Shown here piece after piece: positions 6,341-13,258 of a stretch of DNA of 23,845 nt; the stretch's first letter is position 1, and each line of letters begins with the position of its first letter. The stretch covers positions 1 to 23,845 of the IMG/VR virus record IMGVR_UViG_3300042453_001256. One strand, 5' to 3'. The notes beneath the pieces are model-generated. The model did no database searches. It worked only from the letters and a program-made list of their open reading frames with translations, and had not been told where the DNA came from. The translations under genes and the position numbers were made by a program. The stretch is from a virus.

Positions 6341-8442
6341 TGCGGCATTCCTTGTTCAGGCGGCATCATCATCGGCTGCTCGGGCATGAAGTTCTGCGGC
6401 ATAGGAGCTAGATTGCCTAGATCCATCACGTCGCGCAAGGTCTGGATGACGACCTCTTGGACCTGCTCCGGCGACATGGCCGCTGACATCGCCTGAATCC
6501 GTCGCGTCTCGGCCTCATACGCCTTGATGTCGTTAGCCTGCGACTTGATCGCAATATCCTGCGCTTCCATCGACTGATTGACGTTCTGCAACAGCCCCAT
6601 CATCTGCTGGAGCTGCCCGTTCAGCGCCTCGATCTGCTGGTTGGCCGCCTGGATCGCCGGGTCGTCATCGTCTTGCAGCAGTTTGGGGTCGATCATCTTC
6701 TTCAGACGCGCTGCAAGCTCCTGCGCACCAGGCCAGTCCATGTTCTTGACGAACAGGTCGCCAGCAGCCATCCACAACTGCGGGTTGCCTTGCAGGATCT
6801 GACCCATCGCTTCCATCGACTCCTGACGCTTGGTCATGTAGCTAGGACCGGTCGTGACCTTGACGTCGTACTTGCCGACGCTGGGGTTGTAGATCTTCTG
6901 GATGACGATGCCCTGCTCGTCGGTAAGCTTTGTGACCGCTTGCTGTTGGCTGGGGTCAATGATGGCTTGGTCAACTTCACCGTCAATGCCGATAATCCGC
7001 GCAATCCGACGGGTGTCGTAGATTTTGGGAATCAGGTCAATGATCTGGCGCGTGATGTAGCGGATAGCACGAGCCAGGTTGTCAACGTAATGGAACGTGC
7101 CGGTGTTGCTCTGCTGCTGCCGGGCAAGAATGGCGCGGCCTGAGCGTTCGTTCGATGACGCGCCCAGACTGGGGTCGTACTGACCCGTGGTAGACTTCAG
7201 GTCGTCAGAAGCCCCCATTTTGGCCTGTATGAGGCCCGTTTGAGCCATCGGAGGAGTAGACCTCTGCGGCAGCGGCAGAGGCGCTCCTGCGCCGTCTGTA
7301 GCGTCTGGATTGACCTCCAGATACGGCCAGTTGTTGACGTTGGCCGTCTTCCACTGGTGCTCGTAGCCTTCAAACTGCCCGCCGTAGCCAATAAACGGTG
7401 CTTTGGGGGCGAGCGCAAGCATTTCAGCCTCTTGGCTGACCCAGTAGTTGTAGAGCCGTTGGGCGTCCTTGGCGTTACGCACCAAGCCTGAAATTTGAAC
7501 GTCGCCGTCGACTTCGTACTCGTTTCCGACCACTCGGACGACCGGAATGTATTTGCCTGGCCAATCGCGCTCTTGCAGGATCTCAAAACCGTTGGTTTTG
7601 ACCCATTTCACCTGCTTTCGGTCGACTTTTCGCGTCCGAATGGGGCGCAGGCCCATCTGTTTCATCTGTTTATCTTGCGGGTCGTCGGCAAAAAACGTTT
7701 GACCGTTCGGATACAGATTCAAATCGACCTGTTTGTGCTCGTAGTAAAAGTATTCAGCGATGCGGATGGTCATTTCTGCCACCCACTGCGTCAAATCTTG
7801 GTCGCCCACGCCTTGCGCCATGATAGACGTCACAGGAGAGGCGTTCGGGTACTCGCGGTGGAACTCTTCTTTGGTGATTTCTTCAGTGATAAAGCAATAC
7901 TGGGCGTCAGCACCGCAAGGGTCTTGGATCATTGGATCCATGTAAACCGAAAACGGGTTCCGGACTCGGCCGATCTTGATGTCTTGGTCAAAACTGTCGT
8001 CGTCGCAGTATTCCGTCAGCAGCCGAATGTAGCCTTCGCCGTGGACGACTTGGTTTTCGCACGCGGTGTCGTAGGCGACGTCAGCGTCAGACAGATACTC
8101 GATGTGGCGGACGATGCCGTCCAGCACTTCAGCCATCTCGACGTCGGCGTTGTCGTCAACCGGAATGACTTTGCCGCTAGGACGGTTTTGGCGTTGGTCG
8201 TTGGTGACTTGTTTAACGTGCTGTGGAAGCTTGTTGATGGTCAGGCAGGGTCTGGCATTGATTGTCTGCCCTTGAGCGTTCCCACGCGTTTTTAAGACGT
8301 CTGCGGGCCATTGCCAGTTGTTGTCTGGCGAGCCTGCCATGAACCGAAGATCGTCAAGCTGATCCTGACGGCTGTCTGAATGCGCCGACATCGCCACCCG
8401 CAGCCGCGTTCGCATCGTTTCAAGGACGTCTTTTTCTTTCAT
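6337..8442 (-). CDS. Portal protein, P22 gp1 type
   Basis: A 701-aa protein forming the dodecameric ring at one capsid vertex, through which DNA is packaged and ejected. The length and the N-terminal pattern (DDLRFMAGSPDNNWQWP, then RPCLTINKLPQHVKQVTNDQ) are characteristic of the P22 portal family. RNPFSVYMDPMIQDPCGADA, about residues 180-199, is another typical block. The C-terminal about 110 residues are helical and Gln/Met-rich, matching the long barrel helices of P22-like portals, and end in a low-complexity Pro/Met tail. ATG 8442 overlaps the stop of a 48-aa gene, and its TGA overlaps the next ATG, so translation is coupled on both sides. Confidence 0.92.
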   Translation of the reverse strand: MKEKDVLETMRTRLRVAMSAHSDSRQDQLDDLRFMAGSPDNNWQWPADVLKTRGNAQGQTINARPCLTINKLPQHVKQVTNDQRQNRPSGKVIPVDDNADVEMAEVLDGIVRHIEYLSDADVAYDTACENQVVHGEGYIRLLTEYCDDDSFDQDIKIGRVRNPFSVYMDPMIQDPCGADAQYCFITEEITKEEFHREYPNASPVTSIMAQGVGDQDLTQWVAEMTIRIAEYFYYEHKQVDLNLYPNGQTFFADDPQDKQMKQMGLRPIRTRKVDRKQVKWVKTNGFEILQERDWPGKYIPVVRVVGNEYEVDGDVQISGLVRNAKDAQRLYNYWVSQEAEMLALAPKAPFIGYGGQFEGYEHQWKTANVNNWPYLEVNPDATDGAGAPLPLPQRSTPPMAQTGLIQAKMGASDDLKSTTGQYDPSLGASSNERSGRAILARQQQSNTGTFHYVDNLARAIRYITRQIIDLIPKIYDTRRIARIIGIDGEVDQAIIDPSQQQAVTKLTDEQGIVIQKIYNPSVGKYDVKVTTGPSYMTKRQESMEAMGQILQGNPQLWMAAGDLFVKNMDWPGAQELAARLKKMIDPKLLQDDDDPAIQAANQQIEALNGQLQQMMGLLQNVNQSMEAQDIAIKSQANDIKAYEAETRRIQAMSAAMSPEQVQEVVIQTLRDVMDLGNLAPMPQNFMPEQPMMMPPEQGMPQ

Positions 8443-8585
8443 TTCTTGCCTTTGGCGGGCTTGGCTGCTTCACGCTTGACCGAATACGCGATTGCAACCG
8501 CTTGTTTTTGCGGTTTGCCTGCGGCCATCTCAGCCTTCACGTTTTTTCGGAAGGCAGCGGGCGATGCTGATTTGACGAGCGGCAT
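8439..8585 (-). CDS. Small lysine-rich phage protein (48 aa)
   Basis: Forty-eight codons starting MPLVKSASPAAFRKNVKAEM and ending in a Lys/Ala tail (KREAAKPAKGKK). ATG 8585 lies two bases after the previous stop, and TGA overlaps the portal start as ATGA. The part GKPQKQAVAIAYSVKREAA is a pattern I recall from many small phage proteins near terminase and portal genes. It is strongly basic, so nucleic-acid or capsid-interior binding is plausible. No function is established. Confidence 0.72.
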   Translation of the reverse strand: MPLVKSASPAAFRKNVKAEMAAGKPQKQAVAIAYSVKREAAKPAKGKK

Positions 8586-8587
8586 AA

Positions 8588-8740
8588 TTATTTCTTTTTA
8601 GCAGTTTTGGCAGATTCTTTAAAGTCCTTAGCCGTCGGCGCGCCTTTGGCGCCCGGCTTTCGCATCTTTTCGCCGCTGCCAGCAGCTATGCGCTCGCGTT
8701 TTGCGTTGATATTAGCGTAAAGACCAGGTTTCGTTGCCAT
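8588..8740 (-). CDS. Small basic phage protein (50 aa)
   Basis: A 50-aa protein starting at ATG 8740, one base after the previous TGA, and ending just before the 48-aa gene. The sequence MATKPGLYANINAKRERIAA, then GSGEKMRKPGAKGAPTAKDF, is a conserved-looking basic pattern found in small phage proteins. Six of its final eleven residues are lysine. I would not start at the longer upstream frame, because that would run through the neighbouring gene. Its function is unknown; its position between terL and portal suggests a packaging-associated role. Confidence 0.72.
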   Translation of the reverse strand: MATKPGLYANINAKRERIAAGSGEKMRKPGAKGAPTAKDFKESAKTAKKK

Positions 8741-8741
8741 G

Positions 8742-8999
8742 TCAGCACTTCCATCGTTTGAGCGCCGCTTTGGCGCGTTCGCCATCTTTGGCCTTGGCTG
8801 CTACCCCACCCATACGAGCGCAGAAGCTGGCTTTGCGGCCCTTGTCTGCTTCCGTCTTGGGGCTGGGCGCAGGCGCTTTCAAGTTGCTGCCTGTCTCGCG
8901 GTTGTACTTCTCCCGCCCTTTGGCGGTCAGCCCGGCACCTTCCTTGGTCGGCAGCTTTTCACCGCGCCCCACCGACAGACTGACGGACTTTTTGCTCAT
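8742..8999 (-). CDS. Basic phage protein, DUF6321-like
   Basis: An 85-aa protein with ATG 8999 overlapping the terL TGA (ATGA), which fixes the start; a farther upstream Met would lie inside terL. It begins MSKKSVSLSVGRGEKLPTKE and contains GLTAKGREKYNRETGSNLKA and KGRKASFCARMGGV, and ends ALKRWKC. This combination matches the phage family I know as DUF6321. It has two cysteines (the SFCARM Cys and the last residue) and a strong positive charge. A DNA- or RNA-binding role in packaging is an inference. Confidence 0.75.
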   Translation of the reverse strand: MSKKSVSLSVGRGEKLPTKEGAGLTAKGREKYNRETGSNLKAPAPSPKTEADKGRKASFCARMGGVAAKAKDGERAKAALKRWKC

Positions 9000-10525
9000 G
9001 CGCCCATCCATCCGGCGGCTTGGCTGTTGCGGTCAGAGTAGGCGACAACGCGGTCAGGCTTGTAGGACGACTGACGCGAGGCGACCGGGAACGCGAACGT
9101 ACACGCTAGCGCGTCTGCTGCGTCCGGTGAGGCTAGCCCTCTTGATTTCATGTCCTTCTTGCTCTCCAAGAAGATCGTCCCGGCCGAATCCGGTTTGGTC
9201 TTGGGGCCGGTAAAGTCTGACTTCAACTGCCGATCGTGGGGGATGCTGCCTGACTTAAGCCACTCGCGCATTGCGCCCCACAGCTCAGCCCGCTTGTTGC
9301 CCCACATAATCGGGTTCTTTGACTTCCAACCGAAGTTTACCCCACGCACCTTATACCGTTGTTCCGTCAGCCGGTCAAGTATGCCGTAGCCCAGCCCACC
9401 CTCGTCGATCACTGTCAGCGTCGGCCTGTACTCCTCGATGGCGTCGATGACGTGGCCCACTGTGGTCATGGTGTCGTCGCCCCGGTACCGCTTGATGTGC
9501 AGCAGGTCGCGCCCTTGGCGCACCACGATCACGGTGCTGTCGGCGCCTGAGCGCGCCGGGTCGATCCCAATCACAATCGGCGCGTCCGCGTCCTTGTACC
9601 GGGGTCGTTGGGCGGCCTCGTCCACCAGTTGCGGCGGGATGAACTGGTCGTCGCCCGCGCTCGGAAACTCCCCGTACACCTCAATGCGGGCCTGCGGGCT
9701 GTCGCTGCCGTACTCCGCAATGATCTGCTCGTAGATCGCCTTGTCCGTGTCCTCGACGTCGCGAGCGTCAATGTGCTCCGAATGCCAGAATTCCCGCTTG
9801 GAATGGAAACACTCGAAGAAATAGCCTTGGTTGCGCCGAGGGTTGCTAAAGGCCATCCAGAAGCGGTTCGGCGTGTTTTCTGTGAAGAAGCCTTGGGCGA
9901 CGTCCCAAATTGGGTCAGGAATGCCTGACGCCTCGTCGAACACCAGAAACACCCCGTCCACGTTGTGCAGACCGGCGTAAGCGTCCGGGTTTTCTTCCGA
10001 CCAGAGGCGCCCCTCGATCGACCAAAACCGCGTGCCTTTCTTTAGGTCGCGCTCCACGATCTCAGCCAACCACTTGGCCGGGCTGACCCGCGTTGCGCTG
10101 ATTTCGAACCAATGGCTGTTGATGAGGAGTGCCAGCCACTTGGTGATCTCCGACCAGGTGATCGAGCGGAGCTGCGCCTCGCTGTTGGCCGACACGATAG
10201 TGGTGGCACCGATGCGCGTGGACAACATCCACAGCACGAGCCAACTGACCAAGGCCGACTTGCCAATCCCGCGACCGGAGGCGACCGCGCTGCGAAACAC
10301 CTTGTAGGCGGCGGCGTTGTCGTTGTTGCGGATGTGCTCTGCGATCTTGCGCAGCAGGCGGCGCTGCCACTGACGCGGGCCTTTGTGGTGCGCAAGCGGC
10401 GTGTTGGGCTGGCCCCAAGGAAACGCGAACAGAACAAACGCTTCAGGATCGTTCTTGAGCTTGGGGGACCAGAAGCGCGTCATAAGCGCCTGCTCGTCTG
10501 TCGCTGAGTAGATTGGTTGCTGCAT
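8996..10525 (-). CDS. terL: Terminase large subunit (packaging ATPase and nuclease)
   Basis: A 509-aa motor that drives DNA into the procapsid and cuts concatemers. Walker A is SGRGIGKS at residues 83-90, Walker B is VFLVFDE at 192-198, and a C-motif-like segment follows (FSNPRRNQGYF, from 226). The C-terminal RNase H-fold nuclease has acidic residues in VIGIDPARSGADST (Asp322), TLTVIDEGGLGYG (Asp374) and SPDAADALACTF (Asp468, Asp471). ATG 10525 overlaps the preceding stop as TGATG, and its own stop overlaps the next start. The length is normal for the family. Confidence 0.95.
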   Translation of the reverse strand: MQQPIYSATDEQALMTRFWSPKLKNDPEAFVLFAFPWGQPNTPLAHHKGPRQWQRRLLRKIAEHIRNNDNAAAYKVFRSAVASGRGIGKSALVSWLVLWMLSTRIGATTIVSANSEAQLRSITWSEITKWLALLINSHWFEISATRVSPAKWLAEIVERDLKKGTRFWSIEGRLWSEENPDAYAGLHNVDGVFLVFDEASGIPDPIWDVAQGFFTENTPNRFWMAFSNPRRNQGYFFECFHSKREFWHSEHIDARDVEDTDKAIYEQIIAEYGSDSPQARIEVYGEFPSAGDDQFIPPQLVDEAAQRPRYKDADAPIVIGIDPARSGADSTVIVVRQGRDLLHIKRYRGDDTMTTVGHVIDAIEEYRPTLTVIDEGGLGYGILDRLTEQRYKVRGVNFGWKSKNPIMWGNKRAELWGAMREWLKSGSIPHDRQLKSDFTGPKTKPDSAGTIFLESKKDMKSRGLASPDAADALACTFAFPVASRQSSYKPDRVVAYSDRNSQAAGWMGA

Positions 10526-10866
10526 CAGAACTGCCGACGGTACTGCAACATGGCGCGGTACTGATCTGACAAAACATCTTGCGGATTATAGTGCGGACTA
10601 TAGTGCAGCCCAAAGTCTACATCGCCACCCAGCATACGGCGCGCGATGCCAAGGTCATACATCGTTGGCGAGCGCATAATACTGCCGTCAGGCAACTGCA
10701 CAAACGAGGTGCTTGCGCCGCCGCGCAGCCGGTAAGGCGTCTCAAATCCCAGACGCCCGGCCAACATTGACGGTTGATCCGCCATGATCGGCGACAGTTC
10801 GTTGGTCGGCCGGTAGCCGCCTGACTCCCCCATCATCCGAAAGCGCAGCATATTCATCAGGTCCAT
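10525..10866 (-). CDS. Hypothetical 113-aa protein between terS and terL
   Basis: Starts MDLMNMLRFRMMGESGGYRP at ATG 10866 with a very good GGAGG site 6 nt upstream, and ends in an overlap with terL. It is Met-, Arg- and Tyr-rich and contains LPDGSIMRSPTMYDLGIARR and GLHYSPHYNPQDVLSDQYRA. Its first 125 bases overlap the 3' end of terS in a different frame. I do not recognise a family. Good ribosome site, tight coupling to terL and sensible composition make it likely to be real. It may be an adaptor for packaging. Confidence 0.68.
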   Translation of the reverse strand: MDLMNMLRFRMMGESGGYRPTNELSPIMADQPSMLAGRLGFETPYRLRGGASTSFVQLPDGSIMRSPTMYDLGIARRMLGGDVDFGLHYSPHYNPQDVLSDQYRAMLQYRRQF

Positions 10867-11257
10867 TTGCAACCTCCATGTCGATGACGCGGCGCTCGGC
10901 CGCCTCAAGCGCGGATATTACGCTGATCTGCTGACTGACGTCGATCTGCACCTGCTGCTTGGCGACCCAGTCGTGCTTGTGCTTCAGGATGTCCAAGGCG
11001 ACCTTGGCGTCGCCAGCGGCAGCCGCTGCGTACAAGGTCGTGCTTAGTTCGCGCTCGGCGTCGGCGCGCCCCTTCTGCTCGGCCAACTGCGCCAACGGGT
11101 CCATCTCGCACAACCGCCGATACTCAACCGGCAATAGACCCGCAGCAAGTGCCAAGTTGTCTCCACGCAAGCCAAGCTTGGCCGCATCGTAAATTGATTG
11201 CAGGCGCGCCTCGGTCGCTTGCAGTTGACGTGCAGTAAGGGGCAAAGTTTGGAACAT
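10742..11257 (-). CDS. terS: Terminase small subunit
   Basis: A 171-aa helical protein first in the late operon. Residues 5-55 (LTARQLQATEARLQSIYDAA, then KLGLRGDNLALAAGL) look like the DNA-recognition helix-turn-helix part, and ERELSTTLYAAAAAGDAKVA, then LDILKHKHDWVAKQQVQIDV, about residues 68-107, is the typical oligomerisation core. TerS would recognise the packaging site and stimulate TerL. ATG 11257 has no Shine-Dalgarno but lies 6 nt from a promoter -10 box, so its mRNA seems leaderless. The C-terminal 41 codons overlap the next gene and look overprinted. Confidence 0.8.
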   Translation of the reverse strand: MFQTLPLTARQLQATEARLQSIYDAAKLGLRGDNLALAAGLLPVEYRRLCEMDPLAQLAEQKGRADAERELSTTLYAAAAAGDAKVALDILKHKHDWVAKQQVQIDVSQQISVISALEAAERRVIDMEVANGPDEYAALSDDGGVRRLPADQRTVADHGGSTVNVGRASGI

Positions 11258-11263
11258 GGCGCG

Positions 11264-11291
11264 AGTGTAGCAGAGTTGGCGCGGGGGTCAA
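11264..11291 (-). promoter_or_regulatory. Sigma70-type late promoter giving a leaderless terS transcript
   Basis: On the minus strand a -35 box TTGACC (11286-11291) is separated by 16 bp from a -10 box TACACT (11264-11269). Only CGCGCC lies between the -10 box and ATG 11257, so transcription should begin at or next to the start codon. This would drive the whole late operon. The boxes are close to the bacterial consensus; the start site itself is inferred. Confidence 0.55.
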
Positions 11292-11295
11292 TAGT

Positions 11296-11334
11296 GCTGT
11301 TAGCTGTGTAGCCGTTTGCTGTTAGCTGTGTAGC
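11296..11334. repeat. Two direct repeats upstream of the late promoter
   Basis: The 17-base GCTGTTAGCTGTGTAGC occurs at 11296-11312 and 11318-11334, spaced 22 bp start to start (two helical turns). Both copies are just upstream of the late -35 box. Such placement fits a binding site for an activator or repressor. The core GCTGTTA recurs at the other end of the control region. Confidence 0.6.
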
Positions 11335-11594
11335 GTTTGCAATAAAAAATAAAAATTGTTCGCGAAGCCTCCGTTTTTGACCTGTCGGCGCGTCGGCCCT
11401 ACCCGGGGGGCGTCGCGGCCGTCTGCCCGCTTGCCTCGAGCTGGTGGGCATCGCACCTATCGGCTTGGCCGAATCAATAGGCACAGGCTATCGACTATCG
11501 GATCGTCGCGCTAGATAGCGAACACCTATCGCTACCAGGGCGCGCGGCCATGGGTCAAATACCCTTGCCCCGACTAGTCGCTGTCATGTGTATG

Positions 11595-11616
11595 CACGCG
11601 GCCGCGCGGCCGTGTG
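11595..11616. repeat. G/C-rich palindrome
   Basis: CGGCCGCGCGGCCG at 11599-11612 is a perfect 14-bp palindrome; with one mismatch it extends to 11595-11616. It is one of several dyads in the control region. It could be a protein-binding site or simply a hairpin. Confidence 0.5.
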
Positions 11617-11810
11617 GCCATGGGTCATATGGGCAGGCGAGCAGGATTGCCCATACTGCCCATGGTGGCCATGGGCAGGATGGGTCATGCCCCTTAGGGG
11701 TCGAGGGCATGCGGTGAAGGCGAGGGGCGCGCGGCACGGGGCATGGGGCGCCGGGGTCATATGGGCCAAATATCCAGCCGGAAAAAATCGCTGCTATACA
11801 TACACATGTT

Positions 11811-11840
11811 ATGTTATAACATCACATTTAGAAGTCTAAA
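11811..11840. repeat. Two adjacent palindromes in an AT-rich island
   Basis: ATGTTATAACAT (11811-11822) is a perfect palindrome; TTTAGAAGTCTAAA (11827-11840) is a perfect 6-2-6 inverted repeat, only 4 bp away. They sit in the most AT-rich stretch of the window. A -10-like TATAAC with an upstream TTTAGA on the minus strand overlaps them, so they could be operators over a weak promoter, or origin elements. Confidence 0.55.
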
Positions 11841-11992
11841 GATTAGATGATAGAAGATACCCATTTAACCCTATAGCAGGGCGACGCGCGTGCATCGGGC
11901 CGCCCCATACCCGTGCCCGCCGACTATCCCATGACGATGGGCAGGATGGGCATGCCTATCGGCAGAGCATGCGGATGGGCGTTATGGGCACG

Positions 11993-12012
11993 CTGTTACA
12001 AACTGTTACAAA
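11993..12012. repeat. Tandem 10-bp repeat before the early promoter
   Basis: CTGTTACAAA occurs twice back to back. A 10-bp period places both copies on the same face of the helix. They end about 40 bp before the inferred start of the early transcript, a typical position for an activator site. Confidence 0.55.
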
Positions 12013-12037
12013 TCTTATCGCACAGGATTGCGCGTTG

Positions 12038-12046
12038 TGCTATCGT
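12038..12046 (+). promoter_or_regulatory. Possible extended -10 promoter for the early plus-strand genes
   Basis: TGCTATCGT has the TGn extension followed by TATCGT (four of six consensus bases). I see no good -35 box at the normal distance. A short inverted repeat, GCACA (12020-12024) with TGTGC (12036-12040), overlaps it and may be an operator. The inferred start lies near 12053, about 28 bp before the first gene. Confidence 0.35.
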
Positions 12047-12080
12047 TCGTTTCGTCGTAACACACTTTGGAGCACACAAA

Positions 12081-12347
12081 ATAAACTCAATTATTGACAA
12101 TGCAATCGACGCCGCCGTCGCGGTGATTCAAGACGCCATCGGGCAGACTGACGGGGGCTTTGCAGCTCATTATCTGACCGGCGAGCGCCTCGATGCACTG
12201 CGCGCCATTTTGACCGACTATGCGCGCGCAGAACTCGACGCACGTATTGCGCACTTGGAAACCCATGAACCTCAATCAGAGGCAGAGAAATGGGCGCAAT
12301 GCGATGAATATGCGCAAGCCATCGCACTGCGTGAAATCGCTAACTAA
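12081..12347 (+). CDS. Early phage protein of unknown function with a non-standard start
   Basis: The reading frame gives a coherent protein of about 88 aa (SIIDNAIDAAVAVIQDAIGQ, TDGGFAAHYLTGERLDALRA, ending ALREIAN), mostly helical, of a type I recall from first early genes of podovirus-like phages. There is no ATG, GTG or TTG in frame between the inferred promoter and the conserved part. GGAG at 12069-12072 puts the ideal start at ATA 12081, 8 nt downstream; ATT codons at 12090 and 12093 are alternatives, GTG 12130 would cut the conserved part. Stop TAA 12345-12347. No domain with a known role is visible. Confidence 0.6.
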   Translation: MNSIIDNAIDAAVAVIQDAIGQTDGGFAAHYLTGERLDALRAILTDYARAELDARIAHLETHEPQSEAEKWAQCDEYAQAIALREIAN

Positions 12348-12360
12348 TCGGAGAGACATC

Positions 12361-12834
12361 ATGACCCACGATAACGCCCGTTTGATTGCCGACGCCATTC
12401 GCACTACTTTGTTCACCGAGCGCCGCAACCATCCCATTGACAACGCCCAAGAAAATCTCATGGGCCGGACGCACTACGTAGACCCCGGCTCGCTGCGCTT
12501 CCACAAGTCCCGCATTCTGTCAGCTCGCCCGATCATGTCCGGCGCGTTTTTCCTCATCATCGAAAGCTGCGCGCTCGACTACGACAACACCCGGCGCGGG
12601 GTGCGCGCGGTTCTGTTCGATCTCATGGGGGAGACGGTTTACAGGCCCAGCCTCGAGGAGTGCCGCCGAACACGCGATCAAGCCTCCCGAGACTTTGAAA
12701 CGTGGCTCGGGCATTTTGACCCGATCGCACACTACCGCGCCGCGATGCTGGAACGCGCCGAGCGCCTTTTTCGGGAAGGGATCGCCCTTCGCACCGCAGC
12801 CGCTAACCTCGAACCGCAAAAGGTGGCAGCATGA
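12361..12834 (+). CDS. Hypothetical early protein (157 aa)
   Basis: ATG 12361 has GGAG 7 nt upstream, and the TGA overlaps the next ATG as ATGA. The protein begins MTHDNARLIADAIRTTLFTE and contains RGVRAVLFDLMGETVYRPSL and a helical, charged C-terminal half (DQASRDFETWLGHFDPIAHY, then RAAMLERAERLFREG). It has no membrane segment, and only two cysteines, so no zinc site. I do not recognise a family. The early operon context suggests host modulation or replication support. Confidence 0.68.
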   Translation: MTHDNARLIADAIRTTLFTERRNHPIDNAQENLMGRTHYVDPGSLRFHKSRILSARPIMSGAFFLIIESCALDYDNTRRGVRAVLFDLMGETVYRPSLEECRRTRDQASRDFETWLGHFDPIAHYRAAMLERAERLFREGIALRTAAANLEPQKVAA

Positions 12835-12905
12835 CCTTTGACGAATGGCTCAACCGTCCGGTGTATCGGGTACCAGCAACAAGTGGAGGGATTGAACGTG
12901 AATAA
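12831..12905 (+). CDS. Possible 24-aa leader peptide or gene remnant
   Basis: ATG 12831 overlaps the previous TGA, and 24 codons (MTFDEWLNRPVYRVPATSGG...) run to TAA at 12905, overlapping the next gene start. The peptide is acidic-aromatic at its N-terminus like the beginnings of larger phage proteins, so it may be a remnant. Equally, its translation could open the ribosome site of the next gene, which lies inside it. Evidence is weak. Confidence 0.35.
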   Translation: MTFDEWLNRPVYRVPATSGGIERE

Positions 12906-13113
12906 ATATTGGAATATGTACCGTCGCACGACTACGGTCATCACCGGCGGTAAGCGTCTACGGGCGTATGCAGAGAAGGGTGTTGACGGCTCGGTAGTCG
13001 TGCGAGTGTACGACGACGTCGCTGGTCATTTCAGCGTCGTGCACTCGCTGACACCGGGTCAGGTCCGGCACGTTATCGGGCGCACTATCCGCCTTCAGGG
13101 AGCCGCACAATGA
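12898..13113 (+). CDS. Small basic early protein (71 aa)
   Basis: The GTG start at 12898 has GGAGG 8 nt upstream; earlier in-frame starts would run through the previous gene and lack such a site. The protein begins (M)NKYWNMYRRTTTVITGGKRL and contains GVDGSVVVRVYDDVAGHFSV, so it is a small beta-rich, basic protein (net positive from Arg/Lys). Its stop overlaps the next ATG. No family is recognised. Confidence 0.62.
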   Translation: MNKYWNMYRRTTTVITGGKRLRAYAEKGVDGSVVVRVYDDVAGHFSVVHSLTPGQVRHVIGRTIRLQGAAQ

Positions 13114-13256
13114 TCCGCTTCTGTCTCGGCACCTTACTCGCCATGGGCGCCGTCGAGGCGCCCCATGACGCGCCACTGACCCTCGTCATCGCGCAGGCCA
13201 CTGTCGGCCTCATCATCGCCGCCTTTGGCGCCCGCAAGCTTACAAAGGAGAATTGA
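13110..13256 (+). CDS. Small membrane protein (48 aa)
   Basis: ATG 13110 overlaps the preceding TGA (ATGA). MIRFCLGTLLAMGAVEAPHD is followed by a clear hydrophobic segment (LTLVIAQATVGLIIAAFGA, about residues 23-41) and a short basic tail RKLTKEN. The N-terminal 14 residues are also hydrophobic, so it may span the membrane once or twice. Such small membrane proteins are usual in early phage operons; function unknown. It is not at a lysis cassette, so I would not call it a holin. Confidence 0.62.
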   Translation: MIRFCLGTLLAMGAVEAPHDAPLTLVIAQATVGLIIAAFGARKLTKEN

Positions 13257-13258
13257 CT

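Larger units (their letters stand above)
11335..12037. promoter_or_regulatory. Control region and candidate replication origin
   Basis: About 700 bp with no convincing gene; its longest frames have no ribosome site and consist of repeats. It carries many G-rich ATGGG-type repeats at about 11550, 11620-11635, 11670-11690, 11743, 11760 and 11937-11985, including near-identical 20-base units at 11671-11691 and 11937-11956. CTATCG recurs at about 11458, 11489, 11495, 11527 and 11956. An AT-rich island (about 11780-11880) with palindromes lies between the repeat blocks. Repeats plus an AT-rich segment between divergent operons is how many phage origins look; this is inference. Confidence 0.5.

Noticed and set aside
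11588-11839. Plus-strand frame of 83 codons in the control region
   Set aside because: Its codons are made of the ATGGG repeats, with no ribosome site and no protein-like composition.
11281-12012. CRISPR-like array
   Set aside because: Repeats are short, irregular and not separated by equal-length spacers.
11913-12080. Upstream extension of the first early gene to an ATG at 11913
   Set aside because: It would start within the repeats and before the inferred promoter, and the added residues are Arg/Gly/Met-rich repeat translation.
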